This document shows, one piece after another, positions 36,837-48,299 of a DNA stretch of 64,000 nucleotides. Numbering within the stretch: position 1 is the first letter of the stretch; every line of letters starts with the position of its first letter. The position numbers were made by a program, and so were the translations under genes. The notes under the pieces were generated by a model. It ran no database searches, was not told where the DNA came from, and was given only the letters and a program-made list of their open reading frames with translations. Origin of the DNA: JANNRA01 sp031401035 (lineage in GTDB: Bacteria; Desulfobacterota; Binatia; HRBIN30; CADEER01); assembly GCA_031401035.1 (NCBI GenBank), contig JANNRA010000079.1, positions 1 to 64,000 on the forward strand. Direction: 5' to 3'.

Positions 36837-37946
36837 ATGCACTTTCACGCCTACCTCGCCTTCACCGACCCGGTAACGCTGTTCAGGATCCTGAGGACCA
36901 ACGGCGGCTTCGACGCCCGCTACAGCGCGCGCGTGTGCCTCCTGTTCCTCGTCTCCGTCGTCATGCTGCCGTTCACCTGGCTCGAGCGGGCGCTGTACGG
37001 GCGGCGCCTCGCCGCGCAGCGCCTCAGCGACAGTCCGCTGATCATCCTCGGGCACGACCGCAGCGGCACCACCCATCTGCTCAACCTGCTCAGCCTCGAC
37101 GCGCAGTTCGCCTACACGCGCCCGTCGCAGATGATACTGCCCAGCTGCTGCCTGCTGTTCGACGCGGCGATCGACCGCCTATTGAGCCGGCTCGACTACC
37201 GCCGCCCGTTCGACGAGATGGAAGTCGGCCCCGGCAGCCCGCAGGACGACGCAGTGCCGCTGGTGAAACTGACGCCGCACTGCGAGTACCACAAGTACAG
37301 TTTCCCGCGCAGCTATCGCGCCTGGCTCGACGCCTACGTGTTCACCTTCAGCGCCGATTCACCGGCGTACGCGGAATGGCGACGCGTCTACCTCGGCACC
37401 CTGCGCAAAGCGGCGCTGCTGATGGGCCGCGACCGTCCGCTGCTCAAAAGCCCAGCCACCATGGGCAAGCTCAACGTGCTGCTCGACCTGTTCCCGCACG
37501 CCAAGTTCATCCACATCAAACGCGATCCGCACAAGGTCATTCCGTCGCAGATCCATCTGCACCGCACCATGGCGCGCAAGTACGGCCTGGAAACCGTCAC
37601 CGACGCGCAGCTCACCGACTTCGCGCTGTATCAGTACCAGGGCTACATGCAGGGTTTCCTGCGCGATCGGCACCTGATCCCCCCCGCCAACCTCATCGAG
37701 ATCCACTACGAGGACTTCGTCGCCGATCGCATGGGCTGGTTGCGCACCATCTACGACACCCTCGCGCTGGGGGATGCCGCCGCCACCGCGGCGCGGTGGG
37801 AAGCGCACATCAGCCGCGTGCGCGGCTACGAACCGCACCGCTTCCCCGCCGACCCCGTCCTGCGCGACCGCATCGACGCCGAGCTCGGCTTCGCCTTCGC
37901 GGCGCTCGGGTATCAGATAACTCCAGCCTCGGCCGCGCCATGCTGA
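36837..37946 (+). CDS. PAPS-dependent sulfotransferase
   Basis: A 369-residue sulfotransferase of the Sulfotransfer_3 type, with a hydrophobic segment near residues 31-46 (VCLLFLVSVVMLPFTW). The 5'-phosphosulfate loop is LIILGHDRSGTTHLLN (residues 68-83) and the 3'-phosphate-binding segment IHIKRDPHKVIPSQ. The acceptor (lipid, sterol or glycan) is unknown. ATG 36837 is four bases after the propeller gene; an in-frame GTG at 36822 is an alternative. Its end overlaps the next gene by seven bases. Association with a SulP transporter downstream suggests a sulfonation module. Confidence 0.9.
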   Translation: MHFHAYLAFTDPVTLFRILRTNGGFDARYSARVCLLFLVSVVMLPFTWLERALYGRRLAAQRLSDSPLIILGHDRSGTTHLLNLLSLDAQFAYTRPSQMILPSCCLLFDAAIDRLLSRLDYRRPFDEMEVGPGSPQDDAVPLVKLTPHCEYHKYSFPRSYRAWLDAYVFTFSADSPAYAEWRRVYLGTLRKAALLMGRDRPLLKSPATMGKLNVLLDLFPHAKFIHIKRDPHKVIPSQIHLHRTMARKYGLETVTDAQLTDFALYQYQGYMQGFLRDRHLIPPANLIEIHYEDFVADRMGWLRTIYDTLALGDAAATAARWEAHISRVRGYEPHRFPADPVLRDRIDAELGFAFAALGYQITPASAAPC

Positions 37947-38356
37947 CGCGCATCAGGCGAACCCTCGACGCCAACATCGACTACGGCAGCGCGATCATCG
38001 CCGCCTTGTTCCTGGGTACGGTCGTATTCTGCCTCAACTATGCGCACGGCGCGGCACGGGCCGTTCCCGCCGCGCTCAAGCAGGCGACCTACACGTTTTT
38101 CGTCGCCGGATTCATCGTCAAGAACAACGAGCGACTGGCGCGGCGACTGGCGTCGCCCGCCGCCTCCCTCCTGCTCGCGGCGACGGTGTCGAGTTGCCTG
38201 GCGGTGGGGCTCACCTTCCTCGTGCACAGCGCCCGCGGCACTCCGGAGCCCGTGCTCTCCACCCTGCCGACGGCGCTGATCGGCCCGCCAGCGTTCCTGC
38301 TGCTCGGCTGGCGTGCCCGCCGCGCGACGAGCGGCGCGGCGCCGGCATCCGACTGA
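37940..38356 (+). CDS. Small four-helix membrane protein
   Basis: A 138-residue integral membrane protein with about four hydrophobic segments: AIIAALFLGTVVFCLNYA, AALKQATYTFFVAGFIV, AASLLLAATVSSCLAVGLTF and TALIGPPAFLLLGW. No recognised family. The ATG overlaps the sulfotransferase stop by seven bases, and the SulP gene starts 48 bases later, so it may assist the acceptor or substrate of that module. Confidence 0.78.
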   Translation: MLTRIRRTLDANIDYGSAIIAALFLGTVVFCLNYAHGAARAVPAALKQATYTFFVAGFIVKNNERLARRLASPAASLLLAATVSSCLAVGLTFLVHSARGTPEPVLSTLPTALIGPPAFLLLGWRARRATSGAAPASD

Positions 38357-38403
38357 GTGCGTGCGCTGGCCGCCCCGCTTCTGCTAGCAGGCCCCGACCC
38401 TCG

Positions 38404-40200
38404 ATGACGGTAGCCGCGACGACCGCCCCCCGGCTGAGGACGTTGTACCAATACGTCCCGGCCCTCGACGCCCTGCGAACCTACAGTCTCGCGGCAGCGC
38501 GCGCGGACGTGCTCGCCGGCCTGTCGGTGGCCGCCGTCGCCGTCCCGCAGGCGATGGCCTACGCGATGATCGCCGGCCTCCCGGCCCAGTACGGCCTGTA
38601 CACCGCCATCGTCATGACGACGGTCGGGGCGCTGTTCGATTCGTCGCGCCAACTGATCAACGGCCCGACCAATGCGATCTCCATCGCCCTGCTGAGCGCC
38701 ATCGGCTCGCTGCCAACGCAGGACGAGCGCGTCCAGGCGGCGGTGCTGGTGGCCTTCCTGGTGGGATCGATTCAGATCGTCATCAGCGTGCTGCGCCTCG
38801 GCGACCTGACCCGCTACATCTCGCATTCCGTCATCATCGGCTTCACCGCCGGCGCCAGCGTGCTGTTGGTGCTCGATCAGACCAAGAACCTGCTCGGCCT
38901 GACGGCCGTCGGCAACGTGCACGAACACTTCCTGGTCCGTTTCTGGCTCACCCTCACGCAGGGCGGCGCAATCCACGGCCCGACGCTGGCCATCGGCCTG
39001 GTGTCGATCGCGCTCATCCTGGGGCTGCGCTGGCTGAAGCGCGTCGCCGGGGTGCGGTTGTTGCCCGAGTTCCTGATCGTCATCGTGCTCATGGCCGCGG
39101 CGGTGGGGCGATTGGGGCTCGTCGAGCACGGCGTCGCGGTGGTCGGCGACATCCCGGCGGCGCTGCCCTCGCCGGCCTGGCCGGCGCTCGGCGTACCGCA
39201 TCTGCAGGACCTCGCGAGCAGTTCGCTGGCGATCGCCCTGTTGGGCCTGCTCGAGGCGATCTCGATGGCGAAGGCCATCGCCTCGGTCACCGGTCAGAAG
39301 CTCGACATGAATCAGCAGTGCCTGAGTGAGGCATTGGCGAACTTCACCGGCAGCTTCTTCCAGTGCATGCCCGGCTCGGGCTCGCTGACGCGTTCGGCCA
39401 TCAACCAGCAGGCGGGGGCCCAGACACAGTGGTCGGGCGTCGTCTCGGCGGTCGCCGTCGCGCTCATCATGCTCGTCTTCGCGCCGTACGCGCGCTTCAT
39501 TCCGCGCTCCGCGCTCGCCGGGCTGCTGATCATCACCGCGGCGCGCATGGTCAACCTGCGCGACCTGCGCTACCACATGCGCGCCTCGCGCTTCGACGCC
39601 GTCATCGTCGCCACCACCGCCGTCGCCGCCGTCGCCATCTCGATCGAGTTCTGCGTCCTGATCGGCGTCTTCATGTCCTTCCTGCTCGCCGTGCCGCGCA
39701 TGAGCCGCATGCTGCTGACGGAGTTTCTCGTCACCGATCGCACCGTGCGCGAGCGCCGTGAGGACGACGACGAGTGCGACCGCATCCTCATCTTCGGCAT
39801 CGAGGGCGAAATGTATTTCGGGTCCGGCTCGAGCCTCGAGCAGCACCTCGACGCCATCGAAGGGCGTATCGGGCCGGCAACGCGCGCGGTGGTGCTGCGC
39901 CTGAAGCGGGCCCGCAACGCCGACGCCGTCGGCCTGTCGCTGCTGGGAAAGTTCATCGACCACGTGCAGGCGCGCGGCGTGCACGTCATCCTGTGCGGCG
40001 TCCAGGAAGCGATGGCGATCCGCATGCAGAAATGCGGCGTGACCGACAAACTCGCGCCGTCGCACCTGTTCCTGGAGCAGCCGGTCAAGCAGACCAGCAC
40101 GGTGCTCGCCATCCGCTACGCCTACGAGCTGCTGACTGAGTTCTGCCCGACCTGCCCGCGCCGCCACGCCATCGCCGGACCGCTGCATTACGAAATCTAG
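38404..40200 (+). CDS. SulP family inorganic anion transporter with STAS domain
   Basis: A 598-residue SLC26/SulP transporter, likely moving sulfate or bicarbonate across the inner membrane. SulP signature region VAAVAVPQAMAYAMIAGLPAQYGLY, some 10-12 transmembrane segments to about residue 440, conserved MPGSGSLTRSAINQQAG and a C-terminal STAS domain (RILIFGIEGEMYFGSGSSL onward, about residues 460-570). It carries no carbonic anhydrase neighbour; the upstream sulfotransferase favours sulfate. ATG 38404. Confidence 0.93.
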   Translation: MTVAATTAPRLRTLYQYVPALDALRTYSLAAARADVLAGLSVAAVAVPQAMAYAMIAGLPAQYGLYTAIVMTTVGALFDSSRQLINGPTNAISIALLSAIGSLPTQDERVQAAVLVAFLVGSIQIVISVLRLGDLTRYISHSVIIGFTAGASVLLVLDQTKNLLGLTAVGNVHEHFLVRFWLTLTQGGAIHGPTLAIGLVSIALILGLRWLKRVAGVRLLPEFLIVIVLMAAAVGRLGLVEHGVAVVGDIPAALPSPAWPALGVPHLQDLASSSLAIALLGLLEAISMAKAIASVTGQKLDMNQQCLSEALANFTGSFFQCMPGSGSLTRSAINQQAGAQTQWSGVVSAVAVALIMLVFAPYARFIPRSALAGLLIITAARMVNLRDLRYHMRASRFDAVIVATTAVAAVAISIEFCVLIGVFMSFLLAVPRMSRMLLTEFLVTDRTVRERREDDDECDRILIFGIEGEMYFGSGSSLEQHLDAIEGRIGPATRAVVLRLKRARNADAVGLSLLGKFIDHVQARGVHVILCGVQEAMAIRMQKCGVTDKLAPSHLFLEQPVKQTSTVLAIRYAYELLTEFCPTCPRRHAIAGPLHYEI

Positions 40201-40220
40201 CGGCCTGTACCGGACGGATT

Positions 40221-40253
40221 GGTCGCGCCGGTGCACCGGGGACATGCGCGACC
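40221..40253. terminator. Hairpin between convergent sulP and receiver genes
   Basis: Arms GGTCGCGC (40221-40228) and GCGCGACC (40246-40253) enclose the palindrome CCGGTGCACCGG. It lies 20 bases after the SulP stop and 14 bases before the convergent gene's stop. No T-tract, so it is a weak terminator candidate. Confidence 0.4.
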
Positions 40254-40267
40254 GCCTTGGGATCCCC

Positions 40268-40663
40268 TCACCCCGGCGCGGCGCGGCCGAGCATGGTGGC
40301 GAGCGTCGCGATGAGCGTCTCAGTGACGACCGGTTTGTCGAGCCGCGGGTGGCCGCGCAGGGATTCCGGCAGCATGTCGAGGTCGGCGTAGCCGGTGACG
40401 AAGACGAACGGCGTGCGTCGTTCGACGAGAACCTCGGCGAGCCCGGCAACGCTGCCGCCGCGCAGGTGAATGTCGAGGATCGCCGCGTCGCAGGGCCGTT
40501 TCTCTATCAGCCCCAAGGCATCCGCCGCCGTCGGCGCGATGACGACGACCTCGCAACCGCAGGTGGAGAGGAGGAACTCGAGCGATTGGGCGACGATGAA
40601 ATCGTCCTCGACGATCAGGATCCTCGCCCCGCGAAGGAGCCCCGGCGCGGATTCAATCGGCAT
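40268..40663 (-). CDS. CheY-like response regulator receiver
   Basis: A 131-residue single receiver: acidic pocket ILIVEDDFIVAQ, phosphoacceptor D64 (AAILDIHLRGGS), FVFVTGYAD and LDKPVVTETL. Its start (ATG 40663) overlaps the end of the upstream kinase by 11 bases; ATG 40681 is an alternative. This receiver type commonly pairs with HWE kinases in general stress circuits, but no EcfG-type sigma factor is visible nearby. Confidence 0.9.
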   Translation of the reverse strand: MPIESAPGLLRGARILIVEDDFIVAQSLEFLLSTCGCEVVVIAPTAADALGLIEKRPCDAAILDIHLRGGSVAGLAEVLVERRTPFVFVTGYADLDMLPESLRGHPRLDKPVVTETLIATLATMLGRAAPG

Positions 40664-42275
40664 GCGCTTCCTCCACGACATCGCGCATCGGCACGATCAG
40701 CTGCCAGTGGACGCCGTGCGTGGCGTAGTCGGCGACGGCGCGACTGCCGAGCTCGTAGCGGAGCGCGTCGTCGATCAGGGTGCTACCCAGACCGCGCCGC
40801 ACCGGCGACGCCACCGGCGGCCCGCCGGACTCGCGCCAATCGATGCACAGACGCCGGTCGTCGTCGCCCCCCAGCGCGACGGCGACGATCTCGACGCGGC
40901 CGGAGGCCACCGAGAAGGCGCCGTACTTGGCGGCGTTGGTCGCCAGTTCGTGCAGCGCCATGCCGAGGGCGCGCACCGCGCGCGGCGTGAGGAGCACCGG
41001 GGCGCTGTCGATCACCAGCCCGTCGACGGTGCTGCTGTATGGACTGACGGTGATCTCGATCAACTTCGCCAGGGACAGCCTCTCCTCGGCCAGGGCCCGG
41101 TGGATGCGCGCCAAGGCGGCCAGGCGTCCGTCGAACGCCGCGGCAAACTCGGGCAGCGACCCGGAGATCGCCAGCGTCTGCTGGGCCACCGCCTGCACCG
41201 TGGCGAGCGTGTTCTTGACGCGGTGGTCGAGCTCCCGAACCAACAGCCGCAGCGCCTCCTGCGCGCTCTCTCGCTGCTCGATCTCGCGCTCGAGCTGCAC
41301 ATTGGCCGCACGCAGACTGGCGGTGCGGTCGCTGACGCGTACCTCGAGTTCGTCGCGCCCCTGCTGCAGTGCAGCCTCGGCGCGGCGCCGCTCCACCATC
41401 TCCGTGCCCAGTGCGGCGGCCGCCGCTTCCGCTTCCCCGGCGCGCACGTGCGCGGTCCAGGCAAACCGGCCCAAGGCGGTGATGAGCAGGGCCGTCAGCG
41501 CGCCCGCCGCCAGCGCCAACGTCGAGGTCGCGAACGACCAGCGCGCCAGCGCGCGGGACGGCGTCAGGCGCACCCGCCAGCGCAGCCCGCGCAGATCGAC
41601 CTCGGTCGAACTGCCCCAGTCCGCATCCGCGATCGCCGCCGCCGGGCGGTGCTGGTAGATGAGATCGGCGCCGTCGTAGATGTCGATCGCATAGTCGTAG
41701 GTCGCCGGCTTGGCCAGGACCGCGCCGAGCAGGTCGGAGATGCGGAAGACGCCGAGAATGACGCCGGCGAACGCGCCGGCGTCGTACACGGGTACGGCGA
41801 CGAAGAATCCCTGCTTCCCCTGCACCAACTCGATCGTGCGGCTGATGACGACGGCATTGCGATCGCGCGCCGATTCCAGGGCCGCACGGCGGCGCGGTTC
41901 GAATCCCAGGTCGAGATCCCGCGCCGCCTCGTTGCCCTGCAACGGCACGACCCAGCGCACATGCAGGGAGGGATCGACCCATTCGATGGCCTGGCAGGCC
42001 TCGTCGCTCGCCAGCATCGCGGCCTCGATCTCCCAGGTGCGGCGAGCGGGCTGCTCCATCTCGAAGACGCGGGCCAGGCGCATCAGGGAGCGGACGCGGG
42101 ACTCGATCGCCGAGGCGATCGAGTCCCGCGTGGTGATCTGCTCGATCTCCAGCCGGCCCGCGAACAGCGCCTGATCCTGGAGGCGCAGGCGCGTCCAGAC
42201 GACGCCGGTCAGCGCCAGCACCGCTAGCCCGGGGACGAACGGCAGCCAGCGCACGATGGTCCCCGCGCGCGCCAT
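40653..42275 (-). CDS. CHASE-domain HWE/HisKA_2 sensor histidine kinase
   Basis: A 540-residue membrane kinase. A first transmembrane helix (residues 9-27), an extracytoplasmic CHASE1-like domain (about 40-240, with IEWVDPSLHVRWVVPLQGNE and VPVYDAGAFAGVILGVF), a second helix (247-268), a coiled coil, and HisKA_2 with LVRELDHRVKNTLATVQAV carrying the phosphoacceptor His. The catalytic domain has LGMALHELATNAAKYGA and GLGSTLIDDALRYELG. HWE/HisKA_2 kinases usually feed single receivers, as here. Confidence 0.92.
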   Translation of the reverse strand: MARAGTIVRWLPFVPGLAVLALTGVVWTRLRLQDQALFAGRLEIEQITTRDSIASAIESRVRSLMRLARVFEMEQPARRTWEIEAAMLASDEACQAIEWVDPSLHVRWVVPLQGNEAARDLDLGFEPRRRAALESARDRNAVVISRTIELVQGKQGFFVAVPVYDAGAFAGVILGVFRISDLLGAVLAKPATYDYAIDIYDGADLIYQHRPAAAIADADWGSSTEVDLRGLRWRVRLTPSRALARWSFATSTLALAAGALTALLITALGRFAWTAHVRAGEAEAAAAALGTEMVERRRAEAALQQGRDELEVRVSDRTASLRAANVQLEREIEQRESAQEALRLLVRELDHRVKNTLATVQAVAQQTLAISGSLPEFAAAFDGRLAALARIHRALAEERLSLAKLIEITVSPYSSTVDGLVIDSAPVLLTPRAVRALGMALHELATNAAKYGAFSVASGRVEIVAVALGGDDDRRLCIDWRESGGPPVASPVRRGLGSTLIDDALRYELGSRAVADYATHGVHWQLIVPMRDVVEEAHAD

Positions 42276-42430
42276 GCATCTACCTCGCGCGTAGTAGTGT
42301 GAGGGTCAAGCGACGCCGGTCCAGGCGGCCGCCACCCGAGGTCGGGCGGCGCGCCCGCGCACGCGCCTCAGCCGCCTCGCCGGGGCATTCGGTTGGCCGC
42401 CGCCGTCGTCGCCCGGTAGAGTCACCGGCC

Positions 42431-44203
42431 ATGCGCATCCTCGTCATGCTGTTGCTCCTCGCCACCCCCGCCGGCGCCGCGACCACCGTCGCACACGGTA
42501 TCGCCACGCACGGCGACCTCAAGTATCCGCCCGGCTTCCCCCACTTCGACTACGTCAATCCCGATGCGCCGAAGGGCGGCGCCATCCGCTTCTACGGCCT
42601 CGGCGGCTTCGACACCTTCAACCCGTTCGTCATCAAGGGCGATCCCGACGCCGGTAGCGGACGCATCTACGACACCCTGATGGAGGCGTCGGCCGACGAG
42701 CCCTCGAGCGAATACGGTCTGCTCGCCGAGACGGTCGAAACCCCCGCCGACCGCTCCTGGGTCGCCTTCACGCTGCGTCCGGAGGCGCGCTTCCACGACG
42801 GCCGGCCGGTCACCCCGGCGGACGTGATCTGGAGCTTCGAGACACTGCGCGACAAGGGTCGCCCCTTCTACCGCGCTTACTACGCCAACGTCGCCCGCGT
42901 CGAACAGAGCGGCGAGCGGACGGTGAAGTTCACCTTCAAGTCGGGCGAGAACCGCGAGCTGCCGCTGATCCTCGGGCAACTCCCGGTGCTGCCCAAGCAC
43001 TACTGGCAGGGCAAGGATTTCGAGGCCACGACGCTCACCCCGCCGCTCGGCAGCGGCCCGTATCGCCTCGGCAAGTTCGAACCCGGACGGTGGAGCACCT
43101 ACGAGCGTGTCGCCGACTACTGGGGCCGCGACCTGCCGGTGAACCGCGGCCGGCACAACTTCGACAGCGTCCGCTACGACTACTACCGCGACATGACCGT
43201 CGCCCTCGAGGCGCTCAAGGCCGGCGCCTACGACGTGCGGGTCGAAGCGTCGTCCAAGGACTGGGCCACCGCCTATGACATCCCGGCGGTGCGCGACGGA
43301 CGCCTGAAGAAGGCCGAGTTCAAGCACGCCCGACCGGCCGGCATGCAGGGCTACGCCTTCAACCTGCGCCGGTCGCTGTTCCAGGATCGCCGCGTCCGCC
43401 AGGCGCTCGGCTACGGCCTCGACTTCGAGTGGGCCAACCGCACGCTCTTCTACGGACAGTACACGCGCAGCCGCAGCTATTTCGACAACTCCGAGCTGGC
43501 CGCCGACGGGCTGCCGCAGGGCGCCGAGCTGGCGGCCCTGGAACCGTTCCGCGACACGCTCCCCGCCGAGGTGCTCAGCGCCGAGTACCAGCCGCCGGTC
43601 ACCGACGGCTCCGGCAACATGCGCGATAATCTTCGCCAGGCCGCCGCGCTGCTCAAGGCGGCCGGCTGGTCGGTCGACGCGCAGACCAAGAAGCTCGTCA
43701 ACGCCGCCGGCAAACCGTTCGAGTTCGAGATCCTCCTCGTCGACCCCGCCTACGAGCGCATCACGCTGCCGTACGTGAAGAATCTCGAGCGCCTCGGCAT
43801 CACCGCGCGCGTGCGCACCGTCGATCCGGCCCAGTACCAGCGTCGCACCGACGACTTCGACTTCGACGTCGTCATGCACGCCTGGGGTCAGAGCCTCTCG
43901 CCCGGCAACGAGCAGCGCAGTTACTGGACCTCGGCCTTCGCCAACCAACCCGGCAGCATGAACGTCGTCGGCCTGCAGGACCCGACCGTCGACGCGCTCG
44001 TCGACCAGCTTGTCGCCGCCCCCGACCGCACCAGCCTGGTGGCGCGCACCCAGGCCCTCGACCGCGCCCTGCAGTGGGGCTTCTACGTCGTCCCCAACTG
44101 GTACATCGCCTACGACCGCCTCGCCTACTGGGACAAGTTCGGCATGCCCGACACGATCCCGCCCCTCGGCGTGCAACTCGACACCTGGTGGGCGAAGCCC
44201 TGA
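42431..44203 (+). CDS. yejA: Microcin C/oligopeptide ABC transporter binding protein YejA
   Basis: Periplasmic solute-binding protein, 590 residues, with signal peptide MRILVMLLLLATPAGA. Family 5 landmarks specific to the YejA branch: AHGIATHGDLKYPPGFPHF, YVNPDAPKGGAIRFYGLGGFDTFNPFVIKG-type N-terminus (residues 38-67), SGRIYDTLMEASADEPSSEY, GSGPYRLGKFEPGRW and GYAFNLRRSLFQDRRVRQAL. The Yej system imports peptides and, in enterobacteria, microcin C. It heads yejA-yejB-yejEF. Its stop is followed by a long palindromic element. Confidence 0.92.
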   Translation: MRILVMLLLLATPAGAATTVAHGIATHGDLKYPPGFPHFDYVNPDAPKGGAIRFYGLGGFDTFNPFVIKGDPDAGSGRIYDTLMEASADEPSSEYGLLAETVETPADRSWVAFTLRPEARFHDGRPVTPADVIWSFETLRDKGRPFYRAYYANVARVEQSGERTVKFTFKSGENRELPLILGQLPVLPKHYWQGKDFEATTLTPPLGSGPYRLGKFEPGRWSTYERVADYWGRDLPVNRGRHNFDSVRYDYYRDMTVALEALKAGAYDVRVEASSKDWATAYDIPAVRDGRLKKAEFKHARPAGMQGYAFNLRRSLFQDRRVRQALGYGLDFEWANRTLFYGQYTRSRSYFDNSELAADGLPQGAELAALEPFRDTLPAEVLSAEYQPPVTDGSGNMRDNLRQAAALLKAAGWSVDAQTKKLVNAAGKPFEFEILLVDPAYERITLPYVKNLERLGITARVRTVDPAQYQRRTDDFDFDVVMHAWGQSLSPGNEQRSYWTSAFANQPGSMNVVGLQDPTVDALVDQLVAAPDRTSLVARTQALDRALQWGFYVVPNWYIAYDRLAYWDKFGMPDTIPPLGVQLDTWWAKP

Positions 44204-44211
44204 GCAGGACC

Positions 44212-44281
44212 TTCAACGCGAAGACGCGGAGAGTGCCCTTTCCAGATCAGCTTCTCCGCGCCTTCGCGCCTTCGCCTTGAA
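44212..44281. repeat. Intercistronic palindromic element between yejA and yejB
   Basis: Imperfect inverted repeat: TTCAACGCGAAGACGCGGAGA at 44212-44232 (21 bases including the outer T) pairs with 44252-44281, which contains TCTCCGCGCCTTCGCG and a terminal CCTTGAA; a 6-base CCTTCG duplication and a few mismatches separate the arms. It occupies most of the 90-base gap. The same outer sequence (TCAACGCGAAG ... CTTCGCGTTGA) recurs 1.1 kb downstream. Confidence 0.8.
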
Positions 44282-44293
44282 GAATAGAGATTG

Positions 44294-45385
44294 ATGGCCG
44301 CGTACATTATCCGTCGCCTGCTGCTGATGATCCCGACCCTGCTCGGGATCATGCTGCTCAACTTCGTCATCATCCACGCCGCGCCGGGCGGGCCGGTGGA
44401 GCAGCTGCTGGCGCAGTTGAAGGGCACGGCGGTCGGCGCCACGGCGCGCGTCAGCGGCGGCAGCACCGAAGTGGCGGCGGCGCCGCCGACGGGCGCGGCG
44501 AGTGGCGGCGCCTACCGCGGCGCGCAGGGGCTCGATCCGGCGCTGGTGAAATCACTCGAGAAGCAGTTCGGCTTCGACAAGCCGGCGCACGAGCGCTTCG
44601 TCATGATGCTCGGCAACTACCTGCGCTTCGACTTTGGCGACAGCTTCTTCCGCAGCCGCTCGGTGATCGGACTGATCGCCGACCGACTGCCGGTGTCGAT
44701 CTCGCTCGGCCTGTGGACGACCCTGCTGGTCTACCTGATCTCGATTCCGCTCGGCGTCGCCAAGGCGGTGCGCGACGGATCGCGCTTCGACATTTGGACC
44801 TCCGGCGCGGTGATCGTCGGCACCGCCATTCCGGGGTTTCTGTTCTCCATCCTGCTCATCGTCGTCTTCGCCGGCGGCAGCTACCTGCAGTGGTTCCCGC
44901 TGCGCGGCCTGGTATCGGACGACTGGAGCCAATTGCCGTTCTGGCAGAAGATCACCGACTACCTGTGGCACATGACGCTGCCGGTCCTGTCGATGGTCAT
45001 CGGCGGCTTCGCCAGCCTGACCCTGCTGACCAAGAACTCCTTCCTCGACCAGATCAACCAACAGTACGTCCTCACCGCCCGCGCCAAGGGCCTCGGCGAA
45101 CGCCGCGTGCTGTACGGGCATGTCTTCCGCAACGCCATGCTGATCGTCATCAGCGGCTTTCCCGCCGCCCTGCTCGGCATCCTCTTCACCGGCGCGCTGC
45201 TCACCGAGGTCATCTTCTCCATCGACGGCCTCGGCCTGCTCGGCTTCGAGGCGGCGGTGAAGCGCGACTACCCGGTGATGTTCGGCACCCTCTACGTCTT
45301 CACCCTGCTCGGCCTGCTCACCAAGCTGGTCGAGGACCTGACGTACGTGTTCGTCGATCCGCGCATCGACTTCGAGCGCCGATGA
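44294..45385 (+). CDS. yejB: Microcin C/oligopeptide ABC permease YejB
   Basis: Inner-membrane permease, 363 residues. The N-terminal helix IIRRLLLMIPTLLGIMLLNF and the following HAAPGGPVEQ are typical of DppB/YejB. The permease core carries the EAA loop QYVLTARAKGLGERRVLYGHV, followed by AMLIVISGFPAALLGILFTGALLTE (as a helix, 25 residues in the protein). The inserted Gly/Ala-rich loop at residues 45-80 is a YejB feature. ATG 44294 was chosen; a TTG one codon earlier is less likely. Confidence 0.93.
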   Translation: MAAYIIRRLLLMIPTLLGIMLLNFVIIHAAPGGPVEQLLAQLKGTAVGATARVSGGSTEVAAAPPTGAASGGAYRGAQGLDPALVKSLEKQFGFDKPAHERFVMMLGNYLRFDFGDSFFRSRSVIGLIADRLPVSISLGLWTTLLVYLISIPLGVAKAVRDGSRFDIWTSGAVIVGTAIPGFLFSILLIVVFAGGSYLQWFPLRGLVSDDWSQLPFWQKITDYLWHMTLPVLSMVIGGFASLTLLTKNSFLDQINQQYVLTARAKGLGERRVLYGHVFRNAMLIVISGFPAALLGILFTGALLTEVIFSIDGLGLLGFEAAVKRDYPVMFGTLYVFTLLGLLTKLVEDLTYVFVDPRIDFERR

Positions 45386-45397
45386 TCCAGAGAGAAA

Positions 45398-45484
45398 TCA
45401 ACGCGAAGCCGCGACGGCGCGGAGCGCGCGAAGCCGATCCTGGAATTGCTCCGCGCCCTCCGCGCCTTCGCGTCTTCGCGTTGA
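45398..45484. repeat. Intercistronic palindromic element between yejB and yejEF
   Basis: Inverted repeat with outer arms TCAACGCGAAG (45398-45408) and CTTCGCGTTGA (45474-45484), and inner pairing of GCGCGGAGC with GCTCCGCGC. It is closely related to the element at 44212-44281 and less closely to 2611-2670. It starts 13 bases after the yejB stop and ends 10 bases before the next start, so it must be part of any yejB-yejEF transcript. Confidence 0.8.
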
Positions 45485-45494
45485 AAAGGCTCCC

Positions 45495-48113
<2,619 letters not shown>

Positions 48114-48243
48114 GCGGCGGCCGCCGAACGCAGAACCGGGTGTCGCGTGCCGAGCCGCCCGCACCGGCCCCGTAGGCGATCGCCGACAGAAGGTTGCGCA
48201 CGCAACCGACAGCGCCCGATCGGCGCTGCCCGCTCAGAACGCA

Positions 48244-48276
48244 CGAAGGCCCGGCGACATAGTCGCCGGGCCTTCG
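48244..48276. terminator. Strong hairpin between convergent yejEF and amtB
   Basis: Perfect 15-bp stem CGAAGGCCCGGCGAC / GTCGCCGGGCCTTCG with a 3-base loop (ATA). It lies between two convergent genes, 130 bases after yejEF and 24 bases before the amtB stop. Neither side has a T-tract, but the stem is very stable. A second small palindrome GGTTGCG-CA-CGCAACC lies at 48192-48207. Confidence 0.7.
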
Positions 48277-48299
48277 AAACGGCCGAATCGGAGCGTTGC

